Under the pieces are notes generated by a model that worked only from the letters and a program-made list of their open reading frames with translations, made no database searches and was not told the origin of the DNA. Positions 1 through 8,536 of a stretch of 24,918 nucleotides of DNA are shown piece by piece (position 1 is the first letter of the stretch; each line of letters begins with the position of its first letter). The translations under genes and the position numbers were made by a program. The DNA comes from Bacillota bacterium (GTDB lineage Bacteria; Bacillota; Clostridia; Lachnospirales; Lachnospiraceae). The stretch spans positions 1 to 24,918 of the forward strand of contig JAEYQV010000026.1 of assembly GCA_023409835.1 (NCBI GenBank), read 5' to 3'.

Positions 1-235
1 TCCCCATCGGAGAGCCGGTCATCGGGGTCTGGGAAGGTGTCCTCATCGTTGTCTGTGAAGGCATCCCCATCGGAGAGCCGGTCATCGGAGTCTGGGAAGG
101 TGTCCTCATCGGAGTCTGAGAAGGCATCCCCATCGGAGAGCCGGTCGTCGGAGTCTGGGAAGGCATCCCCATCGGAGCACCGGTCATCGGGGTCTGGGAA
201 GGTGTCCTCATCGGGGTCTGGGAAGGCATCCCCAT
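1..235 (-). repeat. Tandem 63-bp coding repeats (MPSQTP units)
   Basis: On the minus strand residues 224-244, 258-278 and 279-299 are 21-residue units that begin MGMPSQTPMRTPSQTP and end MTG(S/A)P. Residues 245-257 are a 13-residue unit lacking the internal MRTPSQTP. The DNA is nearly identical between units, which points to recent slippage or unequal recombination. The array continues beyond the window edge. Confidence 0.85.
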
Positions 236-904
236 TGGAGTGCCCGTCATGGGTGTAGCGGTGGTGTTTCCCCTATTCATAGTACCGGACGGGGTAGGGG
301 ATGTCATACGGCCCCCCTGAGTAGTTCCCGTCGGTGAGCCCGTCTGTGTTCCCATACCAGGGGTATTGCTCATTGGGGGAGTACCGGTAGTGGGGGTGGT
401 TACAGGAGGGGTACCAATTTGTGAGCCGGGTGTTATTCGGGTGGAGGGAGTGCCGGTCTGTGTGCCGGTACCTGGAGTCGTACCCATCGGAGCAGAGGTA
501 CGAGTACCGGGAGTTGTGCCTGTCGTAGTACCGGGAGTTGTGCCTGTCGTAGTACCCGGAGTGCCGGTCTGTGTACCGGTACCTGGAGTCGTACCCATCG
601 GAGCAGAAGTGCGAGTACCGGGAGCTGTGCCCGTCGTAGTACCCGGAGTGCCGGTTTGTGTACCGGTACCAGGTACGGATGAGGGAGGAGTAGGCGTCAT
701 AGAACCGCCGGTACCTGTTGACATTTCGTTTGGTGTTGAAGGATTTATGTTAGACCTCCCAGTTGCGTTGCCCGGGGCCGCTGTACTGCCGGGGCTCGTA
801 ATATTTCTGGCTGGAGTGCCTGTATTCGGCATTGTCCGATTGTTAATCTGTGCATTCTTTACCGTTTCATGATAGGATTTGGACATGTTGGTATAATATT
901 GCAT
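1..904 (-). CDS. Thr/Pro/Gly/Met-rich repeat protein, C-terminus outside window
   Basis: Seen: from an ATG at 904 the minus strand stays open through 301 codons and leaves the window with no stop. An AGGAG ribosome site lies just upstream (911-918 region). The first 35 residues (MQYYTNMSKSYHETVKNAQ...) are ordinary and show no signal peptide or membrane segment. The rest is low complexity, dominated by Thr, Pro, Gly, Ser and Met, with no Cys and few charged residues. Residues about 78-150 repeat PGTGTQTGTPGTTTGT and PGTRTSAPMGTT. Residues 224-301 repeat units built on MPSQTP. The gene is divergent from the methyltransferase gene. Inference: a disordered or fibrous structural protein, possibly spore-surface, because of the promoter candidate and missing secretion signal; a glycosylated mucin-like protein is an alternative. 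I recognise no named family. Open frames on the plus strand here are antisense shadows of the repeats. Confidence 0.8.
   Translation of the reverse strand, partial: MQYYTNMSKSYHETVKNAQINNRTMPNTGTPARNITSPGSTAAPGNATGRSNINPSTPNEMSTGTGGSMTPTPPSSVPGTGTQTGTPGTTTGTAPGTRTSAPMGTTPGTGTQTGTPGTTTGTTPGTTTGTTPGTRTSAPMGTTPGTGTQTGTPSTRITPGSQIGTPPVTTPTTGTPPMSNTPGMGTQTGSPTGTTQGGRMTSPTPSGTMNRGNTTATPMTGTPMGMPSQTPMRTPSQTPMTGAPMGMPSQTPTTGSPMGMPSQTPMRTPSQTPMTGSPMGMPSQTTMRTPSQTPMTGSPMG
455..673 (-). repeat. Coding repeats (PGTGTQTGTPGTTTGT units)
   Basis: In residues about 78-150 of the minus-strand protein the block PGTGTQTGTP recurs, followed by one or more GTTTGT(A/T)P steps and a closing PGTRTSAPMGTT. The two full units differ in length by one inserted GTTTGTTP step. 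A third, decayed copy starts near residue 144 and a fourth (PGMGTQTGSP) near residue 182. Confidence 0.8.
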
Positions 905-1328
905 CTTAGTGCTCCTAAACTTTTTTATTACCAATATATGCAGCTTTAGAGCTAATGTGTTACTTCGAAACCTGAGGGCTAATATTTGAAAAAAACCAGA
1001 TTGGGTAAAATTAATAATTATTATATTGTACTATTTCCAAAAAGATTATAAAATAGAGAATGGGCATAGAATAATCTGATGTTTCAGCTTCCTGAGCGGG
1101 AAGTGAAATCAAGGAGTAATCAGGCAGGCAGCGTAGTTGTTTTGAAGTATGTCAGCAAGCTGTCACTTAATAATAGAGGATATAAGAGGAAAGAATATCG
1201 CTTTCAATCGGAAAGAGCTTCTAAATGATAATACAAAGTGTTAAAAGAGTATCTTAACATTGGAAATTCTTTTTGAAATTCTTTCAGGTCTTGTTTGTGC
1301 CGCCGCTTTAGGCGGAATGGGAGAAGAT
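905..1328. other. Divergent intergenic region
   Basis: About 420 bases without a convincing gene. The left part is AT-rich and carries the minus-strand promoter candidate. The right part (about 1080-1260) holds only very short open frames without ribosome sites. A TTG-initiated extension of the next gene from 1260 is possible but less likely than the ATG at 1329. I see no riboswitch fold. Confidence 0.6.
933..958 (-). promoter_or_regulatory. Candidate mother-cell sporulation promoter (sigma-K/sigma-E type)
   Basis: On the minus strand the -10-like CATATATT (940 to 933) is preceded after exactly 16 nt by AC (958-957), matching the sigma-K pattern AC-N16-CATANNNTA except for the last base. The same -10 octamer occurs in the sigma-E candidate upstream of yabP. 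The predicted transcript would start about 25-30 nt before the repeat-protein ATG. The AC element is short, so chance is possible. Confidence 0.35.
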
Positions 1329-2525
1329 ATGGATAATAACATTATAAATGCATTTGAGGACAATCTGAATCAGGATTTTGTCAGTGCGGTTATCAGTAAT
1401 TCAACAGATAAAGATATTTGCTTTAAGGTGAAGATACGACCGGTACTGATTAAGGGGGATATAAATTTTCAGGTATCCGAATATAAGGGAGAGAAGGTTT
1501 TCCATAGTAACCTTTCAAAAGCCGGACTATTGATTAAGCTACCGGACTGGTTTGAGGGTCTTTTTAAGCAGGCTGAGATAAAATCAAGGACTGGGCAGGT
1601 TAATATTCTGATCAGTAAAAAAGGCAAAGCAACCATACTGAAAAAGGCTGTTAAAAAGCAAGCCGCAATCCAAGCGGAGAATGGTGCGGAACCGTTATCA
1701 GAAGCTTCGGCAGCCGTATATTCCCATAACAGGCGGAAGGATTATATTCTGGAGGAAGGGAAAGCACTTCCATTTCTGGTTGATTTGGGAGTCATGACTG
1801 CAGAGGGCATGGTTGTTAAGGCTAAAATGGACAAATTCCGCCAGATTAATCGCTTTCTGGAGTATATTGAGGATATTCTCCCGAATCTTGATAAGGACAA
1901 AGAACTTACCATCCTGGATTTCGGATGCGGCAAATCCTATCTGACCTTTGCAATGTATTATTACCTTAAGCTCCAGAAGGGATATCAGATTAATGTAGTA
2001 GGACTGGATCTGAAGGCGGATGTAATTACCCATTGCAATACCCTTAGTCTGAAATATGGCTATGACAAGTTAATGTTTCTTCAGGGAGATATTGCTTCCT
2101 ATACCGGAACCGATCAGGTGGATATGGTTGTTACCCTGCATGCCTGTGATACGGCAACGGATCATGCTTTATCGAAAGCGGTTGACTGGGGTGCTAAGGT
2201 TATTCTATCCGTTCCCTGTTGTCAGCATGAGTTGAATGGTCAGCTTCAGAACGAATTGCTGCAACCAATATTGAAGTATGGAATCATTAAAGAAAGAATG
2301 TCTGCGTTAATCACAGATGCTCTCAGGGCGGAGCTCCTGGAAACCAAGGGATATCGGGTACAGCTTCTTGAGTTTATCGATATGGAACATACACCTAAGA
2401 ATATACTAATTCGGGCAGTGAAAAGGGAAAGGCAGAGAAACCTGGAAGAGAAGGAAACGAAAATTAAGGAGTGCATGGAGTTTCTGGGTGTATCACCAAG
2501 CCTTTACAGGCTATTGCAAAAATAA
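1329..2525 (+). CDS. Class I SAM-dependent methyltransferase (Methyltransf_32-like)
   Basis: Start chosen at ATG 1329 because GGGAG (1319-1323) lies 5 nt upstream; the frame is open from TTG 1260 but that start has no good ribosome site. In the 398-residue product the SAM-binding motif I is LDFGCGKSYLTF at about residues 196-207, followed by the acidic VVGLDLK strand end, then VTLHACDTATD and the cysteine-containing SVPCCQHEL. This arrangement is that of the Methyltransf_32 family (related to METTL25/RRNAD1). The substrate is unknown; an RNA substrate is an inference from relatives. The N-terminal 190 residues are a separate poorly characterised domain. It is first in a run of four co-directional genes, 18 nt before the next. 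Confidence 0.8.
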   Translation: MDNNIINAFEDNLNQDFVSAVISNSTDKDICFKVKIRPVLIKGDINFQVSEYKGEKVFHSNLSKAGLLIKLPDWFEGLFKQAEIKSRTGQVNILISKKGKATILKKAVKKQAAIQAENGAEPLSEASAAVYSHNRRKDYILEEGKALPFLVDLGVMTAEGMVVKAKMDKFRQINRFLEYIEDILPNLDKDKELTILDFGCGKSYLTFAMYYYLKLQKGYQINVVGLDLKADVITHCNTLSLKYGYDKLMFLQGDIASYTGTDQVDMVVTLHACDTATDHALSKAVDWGAKVILSVPCCQHELNGQLQNELLQPILKYGIIKERMSALITDALRAELLETKGYRVQLLEFIDMEHTPKNILIRAVKRERQRNLEEKETKIKECMEFLGVSPSLYRLLQK

Positions 2526-2543
2526 GGGCAGAAGAAGGGATTA

Positions 2544-5087
2544 ATGGTGCTGAAGTTAATATACCGCGTGCTTATTTTAATAGGAGTATTTGTGGCCTCC
2601 CTCTTTTATTTTTCAAGGGATATCAAGGAGGTTGTTTTTGATGTTGATAATACCACAATGATGGCGGAAACGACCTTTCCTCTGGTTACCGTTCGAACGG
2701 GGGACTCCGTAATCAATCGTCTCCATGGCTATAGCAGCAACCTGGATGCCAATAAGCTCAGGGAAGGAGTAACTCCGCTTAGCCCGGATCAGTCCTTGGA
2801 ATTAATTATTAATCAGGAAGATTATAATATTAAGAAATTAAATTATGAGGTAAGGGAATTTTATGATAATGAACTAATCGAAGCGGATTCTGTCAGTGTC
2901 TTCGGGGAAAATGGCACGGAGAAGATAGCCAAGCTTAAGTTTAAGACAGAGCTGGCGGCAGGGAAGGACTATGCGGTTAAGTTTACTTTGATCACCAGTG
3001 AAAGTAAGAAAATTTATTATTACCAGAGAGTTAAGCGATTCGAGAAAGATTATCTGGATGAAAAGCTTTCCTTTGTTATGAGCTTTCATAATGCGATTAA
3101 GGATAAGGATACAGCAGAATGGATTACAGAACGTCTTGAAACAGATAAGAAACAGGAGAATACAACTCTATCTAGAGTAAACATCCGATCCAGCTATGAT
3201 TTGGTTACCTGGGGCAGCTTAAAACCGGAATTTCTGACCGAGGTGGTTCCCACCGTGATCGAAATCAGTCAGGAGATGGCCTCCATAGAGCTGTATTATA
3301 TGATCAGAGCTGAAATAGCCGGTGCACCGGAGATTTTTGAGGTGAAAGAGTTCTACCGTGTACAGTATACGAATGGTAAGATTTATCTTCTTAACTATGA
3401 ACGAAATATGGAAGCGTTATTTGATGTGAAGCTGGCTAGTGTGTCAAAGAGCCAGTTAAAGCTGGGGATATCCTCGGTAAAGGATATCCCGAATCAAGTC
3501 AGTCGGGATCAGAAGAAGCTGACCTTCGTAAGAAACAGAGAACTATGGTTCTACGATCTGGAGCAGAATGATATTATCCGGGTATTCTCCTTCCGTCAGG
3601 AGCAAACGGATTATATCCGTGACCTGTATGACCAGCATGATATCCGGATTCTCAATATGGATGCGGAGGGGAATATCGATTTTCTCGTATTCGGCTACAT
3701 GAACCGGGGTCAATATGAAGGAAAGGTTGGTCTTGTCCTATACCGTTATATCAGGGCAGAGAACCGAATTGAAGAGAAGGTATATATCCCTGTGGATGAG
3801 CCGTATCAGACCCTGAAGGAGAATCTTGGATCATTTTCCTATGTAAGTGATCTTGGGGTATTTTACTTCCACCTATATCATAATTTTTATGCGTATAATC
3901 TGATTACCGGACAGCTGGAGGAGCTGGCCACCGGTATCGGAACCCATCAAATTGTATTTTTTAAGGATAAGGCCTGCGTTGCCTGGCAGGGAAACCCGGA
4001 CCCCAAGCTGTCAAAGAACATAGTCATCATGAATCTGGAAACAGGAGAAAAGCAGAACATCGAAGCACGAGTTGGATATAATATCCTTTTGTTGGATATG
4101 ATAGATTCTAACCTGATCTATGGCTTTGTGGTAGAGGATGAGGTTACAACGCTTATTGATGGCAGAACCATTGCTCCGATGAATATGCTTGAGATTGCCT
4201 CTATTGACCGAAATGTTCTGAAGAATTATAGTAAAACCGGGTTCTATGTTACCGATGTAACGGTTAAGGATAATATTATTGAACTGGAGCGGGTAGAGAG
4301 TGTAAATGATAACGGAACCTATGTGTATCAGCTTGCACCAAAGGACTATATTATGAACCAGATTAAGAATGAGAGACCGCTGCTTGGAGTAACCGCCCGG
4401 GTAACCGATCAGGCACTGACGGAGCTCTATCTGGTCCTTCCGTCAGGATTTACTATGGAAGCGGTTCCTGACATGAAGGTAACTGTGAATACGGTTATTT
4501 CCCAGGATCCGACCTTAAGGCTTCAGAAGCAGGAAAGGGATGAAACCCTGTATTATTCTTATGTTGCAGGTGAGATAACCGGTGCCTATAAGGAGACTGC
4601 CGGTGCAATTAAAGCGGCGGATGCTGGTATGGGTGTAGTAATGGATAACCATGGACGGCTGGTATGGGAGGAGACCTCGAAGACTCCCAAGAATACCATA
4701 TCAGGCTTTGACGGTACCAAAGTGAATAAGACAGAACAGTCAGTGGAAAGCTGCTTAGGAATATTGCTTCAGTACCTGGGTAAGGGTTCGGGAAGTCCGG
4801 TGCCTCTGCAGGGAAAATCTATTTATGAAGTATTAGCGGAGACAGCAGGGAAAACTCCGGTACGCCTGACAGGCATCACCCTGGAGGAAGCGTTATATTA
4901 TATAACACAGGGGAAACCGATCATTGCCATGACAGGTCTGCATGATGCAGTACTTATCTTCGGATGTGATAATTTTAATATTAATGTAGTAGACCCCCTA
5001 CAGGGTAAAATCCGTAAGATTGGCCTACAGGATAGTAAAGTGATGTTTGAAGGGGCAGGAAATGTATTTATTTCTTACCTTGAATAA
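2544..5087 (+). CDS. Membrane-anchored protein with C39-like papain-fold C-terminal domain
   Basis: An 847-residue protein with one N-terminal membrane segment (about residues 5-23) and a short cytoplasmic start, so the bulk is probably extracytoplasmic. Residues about 40-620 are beta-rich with many YxxD/WFYDLE-type segments that may form a propeller-like or repeated beta domain; I do not recognise a named family there. The last 115 residues look like a peptidase C39-like domain: Cys737 in VESCLGIL, GKPIIAM, His800 in GLHDAVLIFG and Asp817 in NVVDPLQGK, the usual Cys-His-Asp order. The typical QCGPAS context around the Cys is not present, so activity is uncertain. Ribosome site AGAAGGG precedes the ATG. 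It lies 18 nt after the methyltransferase and 32 nt before the aminopeptidase. Confidence 0.65.
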   Translation: MVLKLIYRVLILIGVFVASLFYFSRDIKEVVFDVDNTTMMAETTFPLVTVRTGDSVINRLHGYSSNLDANKLREGVTPLSPDQSLELIINQEDYNIKKLNYEVREFYDNELIEADSVSVFGENGTEKIAKLKFKTELAAGKDYAVKFTLITSESKKIYYYQRVKRFEKDYLDEKLSFVMSFHNAIKDKDTAEWITERLETDKKQENTTLSRVNIRSSYDLVTWGSLKPEFLTEVVPTVIEISQEMASIELYYMIRAEIAGAPEIFEVKEFYRVQYTNGKIYLLNYERNMEALFDVKLASVSKSQLKLGISSVKDIPNQVSRDQKKLTFVRNRELWFYDLEQNDIIRVFSFRQEQTDYIRDLYDQHDIRILNMDAEGNIDFLVFGYMNRGQYEGKVGLVLYRYIRAENRIEEKVYIPVDEPYQTLKENLGSFSYVSDLGVFYFHLYHNFYAYNLITGQLEELATGIGTHQIVFFKDKACVAWQGNPDPKLSKNIVIMNLETGEKQNIEARVGYNILLLDMIDSNLIYGFVVEDEVTTLIDGRTIAPMNMLEIASIDRNVLKNYSKTGFYVTDVTVKDNIIELERVESVNDNGTYVYQLAPKDYIMNQIKNERPLLGVTARVTDQALTELYLVLPSGFTMEAVPDMKVTVNTVISQDPTLRLQKQERDETLYYSYVAGEITGAYKETAGAIKAADAGMGVVMDNHGRLVWEETSKTPKNTISGFDGTKVNKTEQSVESCLGILLQYLGKGSGSPVPLQGKSIYEVLAETAGKTPVRLTGITLEEALYYITQGKPIIAMTGLHDAVLIFGCDNFNINVVDPLQGKIRKIGLQDSKVMFEGAGNVFISYLE

Positions 5088-5119
5088 TAAAATGCAAAAT
5101 ACGATAAGGAGACAAAAGA

Positions 5120-6238
5120 ATGGATGAAAGAATTAAGAAATTAGCTCATAATTTGGTAAACTACTCCATGGAGGTTAAAAAGGGCGATAAGGTATATGTA
5201 CACTATATCGGTATGTCAACTCAGAATCTTGCAAAACAGCTGGTAAAGGAAATCTATAAAGTCGGAGGAGTGCCCTTCGTACATTATACGGACCCGACCC
5301 TCTTAAGAGAGGTACTCTTAAATTGTACTGAGGAGCAGATAGCATTATCAGCCAGAATTGGTGCTGCTGAGATGGAGCAGATGGACTGCTATGTGGCAGT
5401 GCGAGGCAGTGATAATGCATCTGAGAATGCTGATGTTCCTGCGGATAAGATGAAGCTGTATGAGACCTATTACACAACACCGGTGCACCATGATATCAGG
5501 GTTAAGAAGACCAGATGGGTTGTGCTTCGTTATCCAAATGCGGCTATGGCACAGCTTGCTAACATGAGTGTGGAGGGCTTTGAAGATTTTTACTTCAATG
5601 TATGTAACCTGGATTATGCCAAGATGGGTGAGGCGATGCTTAATCTGAAGGCTTTAATGGAACGTACGGATAGGGTAAGAATCGTCGGACCCGGTACAGA
5701 CTTAAGTTTCTCTATTAAAAACATACCTGCAGTTCCCTGTGATGGCGGAAGAAATATCCCGGATGGTGAAGTCTACACCGCTCCGGTCAGGGACAGTGTT
5801 AACGGTACTCTGACTTACAATACACCGGCAGTATTCCAAGGCTTTACCTTTGAGAACATCTCCTTCCGTTTTGAAAATGGTAAGATTGTAGAGGCCACTG
5901 CCAATGATACGGCGAGAATTAATCATGTGCTTGATACCGATGAAGGCGCCCGTTATATCGGAGAATTTGCAATCGGTGTGAACCCTTATATCTTAAAGCC
6001 GATGAAGGATACTTTATTTGATGAGAAAATCATGGGCTCCTTCCACTTTACACCGGGTAACTGTTATGAAGACCAAGCGCCGAACGGTAATCATTCTGCA
6101 ATTCACTGGGATTTGGTATGCATTCAGACACCGGAATACGGCGGTGGTGAGATCTATTTTGACGATGTATTAATCCGTAAAAATGGCCGGTTTGTTTTGA
6201 AAGAACTGGAATGCCTGAATCCTGAAAACTTAATATAA
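5120..6238 (+). CDS. M29-family metal aminopeptidase (AmpS/PepS-like)
   Basis: The 372-residue product matches thermophilic-type M29 aminopeptidases, cytoplasmic two-metal enzymes that remove N-terminal residues from peptides. The family's metal ligands are present in order: Glu217 (IPDGEVYTAPV), Glu282 (IGEFAIG), His309 (GSFHFTPG), His329 and Asp331 (AIHWDLV). The length is slightly shorter than the roughly 410 residues usual for the family, but both ends look complete. Ribosome site AAGGAG precedes ATG 5120. No signal peptide. It sits between the C39-like protein and a glycosyltransferase and is probably cotranscribed with them; peptide recycling is the likely role. Confidence 0.9.
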   Translation: MDERIKKLAHNLVNYSMEVKKGDKVYVHYIGMSTQNLAKQLVKEIYKVGGVPFVHYTDPTLLREVLLNCTEEQIALSARIGAAEMEQMDCYVAVRGSDNASENADVPADKMKLYETYYTTPVHHDIRVKKTRWVVLRYPNAAMAQLANMSVEGFEDFYFNVCNLDYAKMGEAMLNLKALMERTDRVRIVGPGTDLSFSIKNIPAVPCDGGRNIPDGEVYTAPVRDSVNGTLTYNTPAVFQGFTFENISFRFENGKIVEATANDTARINHVLDTDEGARYIGEFAIGVNPYILKPMKDTLFDEKIMGSFHFTPGNCYEDQAPNGNHSAIHWDLVCIQTPEYGGGEIYFDDVLIRKNGRFVLKELECLNPENLI

Positions 6239-6254
6239 GGAGGCCTGTAAAAGC

Positions 6255-7271
6255 ATGAAGCTACTGACAGCGGTAATACCCTGCTATAACTCGGCTGCCT
6301 ATATGAGCCATGCAATAGAAACTCTGCTATCCGGCGGGGATGAGATGGAAATAATCATCGTTAATGACGGATCGACGGATGAAACTCAGAATATCGGTGA
6401 GGAATACCAGGCGAAATACCCTGGGATTATTCGTATCATCAGCCAGGAAAACGGCGGTCATGGTGAGGCAGTGAACACCGGACTTGCCAATGCCAGCGGT
6501 TTATATTTTAAAGTGGTTGACAGCGATGACTGGGTAAATGAAAAAGCACTCCATCAGGTGATGGAAACCCTAAAGAACTTGATTGCGGATGGTAACAGCC
6601 CGGATTTGTTCCTGGCGAACTATGTTTATGAGAAGGTGGATGCCAAGAAGAAGAAGGTAATTAATTATAATTGGGCACTGCCTAAGAGTCAGATATTTAC
6701 CTGGGATGATATCATGCATTTTAAGCAGAGCCAGAATATTCTGATGCATTCCACAATTTATCGCACAAAGCTTTTGAAGGATTGTGGAATTCATCTGCCG
6801 AAACATACCTTCTATGTGGATAACATTTTCGTGTATCAGCCTCTTCCGTATGTGAAGACTCTTTACTATATGGATGTGAATCTGTATCGCTATTTTATCG
6901 GCAGGTCGGACCAATCCGTGAATGAACAGGTCATGATTAAGCGGATTGACCAGCAGCTTAGAATCACCAAGATTATGATTGAGTCCCACAACCTGCTGCA
7001 GATTAAAAGCCCGAAGCTCAGGAACTATATGATTAAATATTTATCCATGATGATGACGATTTGCTCCGTATTCCTGATTAAGGAGGGCAGCGAGGAAAGT
7101 CTCGCCAAGAAGCAGGATATCTGGGATTACCTAAAGAATTATGACCGGTGGCTGTATAAGAAGATCCGTTCTCAGATCCTCGGACGTTCCATGAACCTTC
7201 CGGGTAAATTCGGCAGAAAAGTGGTAGAGATGGGCTATAACATTAGCAAGAAAATCTACGGCTTTAACTAA
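6255..7271 (+). CDS. Family 2 glycosyltransferase
   Basis: The 338-residue product starts with the GT-A fold of family 2: VIPCYNSAAYM (residues 7-17), VNDGSTDET (36-44), ENGGHGEAVNTG and the metal-binding DSDDW at 89-93. GT2 enzymes transfer sugars from nucleotide-sugar donors to glycans, lipids or proteins at the inner membrane face. The C-terminal third is basic and amphipathic with no clear membrane helices. A strong AAGGAGG site precedes ATG 6255, 16 nt after the aminopeptidase stop. It is the last gene of the run and is followed by a hairpin. Acceptor and sugar cannot be told from sequence. Confidence 0.88.
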   Translation: MKLLTAVIPCYNSAAYMSHAIETLLSGGDEMEIIIVNDGSTDETQNIGEEYQAKYPGIIRIISQENGGHGEAVNTGLANASGLYFKVVDSDDWVNEKALHQVMETLKNLIADGNSPDLFLANYVYEKVDAKKKKVINYNWALPKSQIFTWDDIMHFKQSQNILMHSTIYRTKLLKDCGIHLPKHTFYVDNIFVYQPLPYVKTLYYMDVNLYRYFIGRSDQSVNEQVMIKRIDQQLRITKIMIESHNLLQIKSPKLRNYMIKYLSMMMTICSVFLIKEGSEESLAKKQDIWDYLKNYDRWLYKKIRSQILGRSMNLPGKFGRKVVEMGYNISKKIYGFN

Positions 7272-7303
7272 TGCTCCACCAAATAAAATAATTTATTAAG
7301 AAA

Positions 7304-7338
7304 AGTAGCATCGGCGGTTACTAACCGCCGGTGCTACT
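7304..7338. terminator. Hairpin between convergent genes, likely bidirectional terminator
   Basis: AGTAGCATCGGCGGTTA (7304-7320) pairs with TAACCGCCGGTGCTACT (7322-7338) with a single wobble and almost no loop. On the plus strand only a weak T-rich tail follows; on the minus strand TTTTCTT follows. It ends the glycosyltransferase run. Confidence 0.7.
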
Positions 7339-7348
7339 TCTTCGACAG

Positions 7349-7379
7349 AACCGGATTGTCTGCCTATGGCAGTCAATCG
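7349..7379 (+). repeat. Dispersed 31-bp terminator-associated palindrome, copy A
   Basis: Begins AACCGGATTGTCTGCC and ends GGCAGTCAATCG around a TAT loop; the arms GATTG-T-CTGCC and GGCAG-T-CAATC pair with one mismatch. Read on the minus strand it begins 11 nt after the first T of the T-run of the terminator downstream of the PAP2 gene. Three further gap-free copies lie at 10779, 13329 and 24410. Confidence 0.8.
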
Positions 7380-7384
7380 ACATT

Positions 7385-7448
7385 AAAAAAGGAACCGTCA
7401 TTCTTACTTTGTGGGTCTTATTAAACCCCGTAGGCTGGCGGTTCCTTT
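7385..7448 (-). terminator. Terminator of the PAP2-family gene
   Basis: On the minus strand AAAGGAACCGCCA (7448 to 7436) pairs with TGACGGTTCC plus three Ts (7400 to 7388) with one wobble, and six Ts run from 7390 to 7385. The gene's stop codon is about 105 nt upstream. Confidence 0.7.
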
Positions 7449-7553
7449 AAAATCACTTAATAGCTTATCTTTTTATTATACTTCTCTGTTATAAAAGGGA
7501 TGCATTACTGTGTTATCCATCCGTAATAATCCGGCGGCTTAGGGAACATTCCT

Positions 7554-8237
7554 TTATGAAGCCTTGGAGAGCTCCTGCTTGGTCACCTTCCCCCAGGAAG
7601 GGAGATATACTAAAGCATACATGATGATGCTTAATCCGATACCTCCAAAAAGATCCAAGACAGAATGCTGCTTTAAGAATACCGTGGATAAGCAGATCAG
7701 TATGGTTAGCAGGAGGGCTGACCACTGCAGCCATTTTATCTTTGCCAGGCGCTCACTCTTATGAATGGCTATCATGGCTCCAATTGAATTGAAGACATGG
7801 ATACTCGGGAATACATTGGTTGCTGTATCAAAATTATATAATCTGGACAGGATGTCAATAAAGATATTACTGCGGCCTAAGGTTTCCGGGTCTACACGCA
7901 GGTCATGTCCATTCGGCCATACGGTGTAAATAATCAGACAGATCGTCATACCGATGAATAGGTAAGCACAGATTCTATAAAACTCATGCTTTGAGGTAAG
8001 GAAGAAATATGCCACGGTAACAAAAATATAAGCAAACCATAAAAAATATGGGATGATGAAGAATTCGTTAAAGGGGATCAGGTCATCCAGCCCGGATTTT
8101 ATATGGGTAAATTCCGAGGTAGCTGTAATGGTACGTTCCAGATAAGTAAACCAAAGCATATAAACAAAAAAATAAGACAGGATTGCTCCGTGCTTATATT
8201 TTAAGATTAGTTTCTTTAAAGCAGTAAGCTTTTTCAT
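7554..8237 (-). CDS. PAP2-family membrane phosphatase
   Basis: A 227-residue polytopic membrane protein with about five or six hydrophobic segments. Two of the three phosphatase motifs are clear: PSIH with His147 (VFPSIHVFNS) and the later STVFLKQHSVLD with His191 and Asp195. The first motif (KX6RP) is not obvious, which is common in the inositolphosphorylceramide-synthase-like branch. Such enzymes dephosphorylate lipid phosphates or transfer lipid head groups. Start at 8237 is the first ATG in frame; the upstream AAAGG site is weak. Divergent from deoB and convergent with the glycosyltransferase. A TTGTTA-N17-TATAAT promoter candidate lies about 60 nt upstream. Confidence 0.82.
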   Translation of the reverse strand: MKKLTALKKLILKYKHGAILSYFFVYMLWFTYLERTITATSEFTHIKSGLDDLIPFNEFFIIPYFLWFAYIFVTVAYFFLTSKHEFYRICAYLFIGMTICLIIYTVWPNGHDLRVDPETLGRSNIFIDILSRLYNFDTATNVFPSIHVFNSIGAMIAIHKSERLAKIKWLQWSALLLTILICLSTVFLKQHSVLDLFGGIGLSIIMYALVYLPSWGKVTKQELSKAS

Positions 8238-8294
8238 TTTGGTCCAGCCTTTCCGATAATTGGTGAGAGATAGTATCCTCTATTAGCATTGACA

Positions 8295-8323
8295 ATTATA
8301 TCACAACTATCCGGGGATAACAA
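8295..8323 (-). promoter_or_regulatory. Sigma-A promoter candidate for PAP2 gene
   Basis: On the minus strand TTGTTA (8323 to 8318), a 17-nt spacer and a consensus TATAAT (8300 to 8295). The predicted leader to ATG 8237 is about 50 nt. Confidence 0.5.
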
Positions 8324-8399
8324 TATACAGAAAGTTACTTTATTTTGCAGGGTTAGCCTTGGTTAACAGGGTTTGGCAATTTCTTCTGAGAATAAAGCA

Positions 8400-8428
8400 T
8401 GGACAATAGCTGTGAAAATTATTATAAT
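8400..8428 (+). promoter_or_regulatory. Sigma-A promoter candidate for deoB
   Basis: TGGACA (8400-8405), a 17-nt spacer and TATAAT (8423-8428), giving a leader of about 100 nt before deoB. With the minus-strand promoter it accounts for the divergent 8238-8536 gap, where I see nothing else. Confidence 0.5.
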
Positions 8429-8536
8429 GAAGCTATCAATATAATTTGGTAAGAAGTAGTAGAATTATTTAGTAATATAATGGTAATTACTATGGGCATA
8501 GAAGCCCTTAAATCAATAGGAGATAGGAGGAAGCTT

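Noticed and set aside
1..235. CRISPR-like array
   Set aside because: The repeats are contiguous, in frame and coding, without unique spacers.
37..872. Two plus-strand open frames rich in Ser/Glu/Lys and Val/Pro/Gly repeats
   Set aside because: They are antisense to the minus-strand repeat gene, lack ribosome sites, and owe their openness to its repeat composition.
1260..1328. TTG-initiated N-terminal extension of the methyltransferase
   Set aside because: No ribosome site for TTG 1260, while ATG 1329 has GGGAG at 5 nt.
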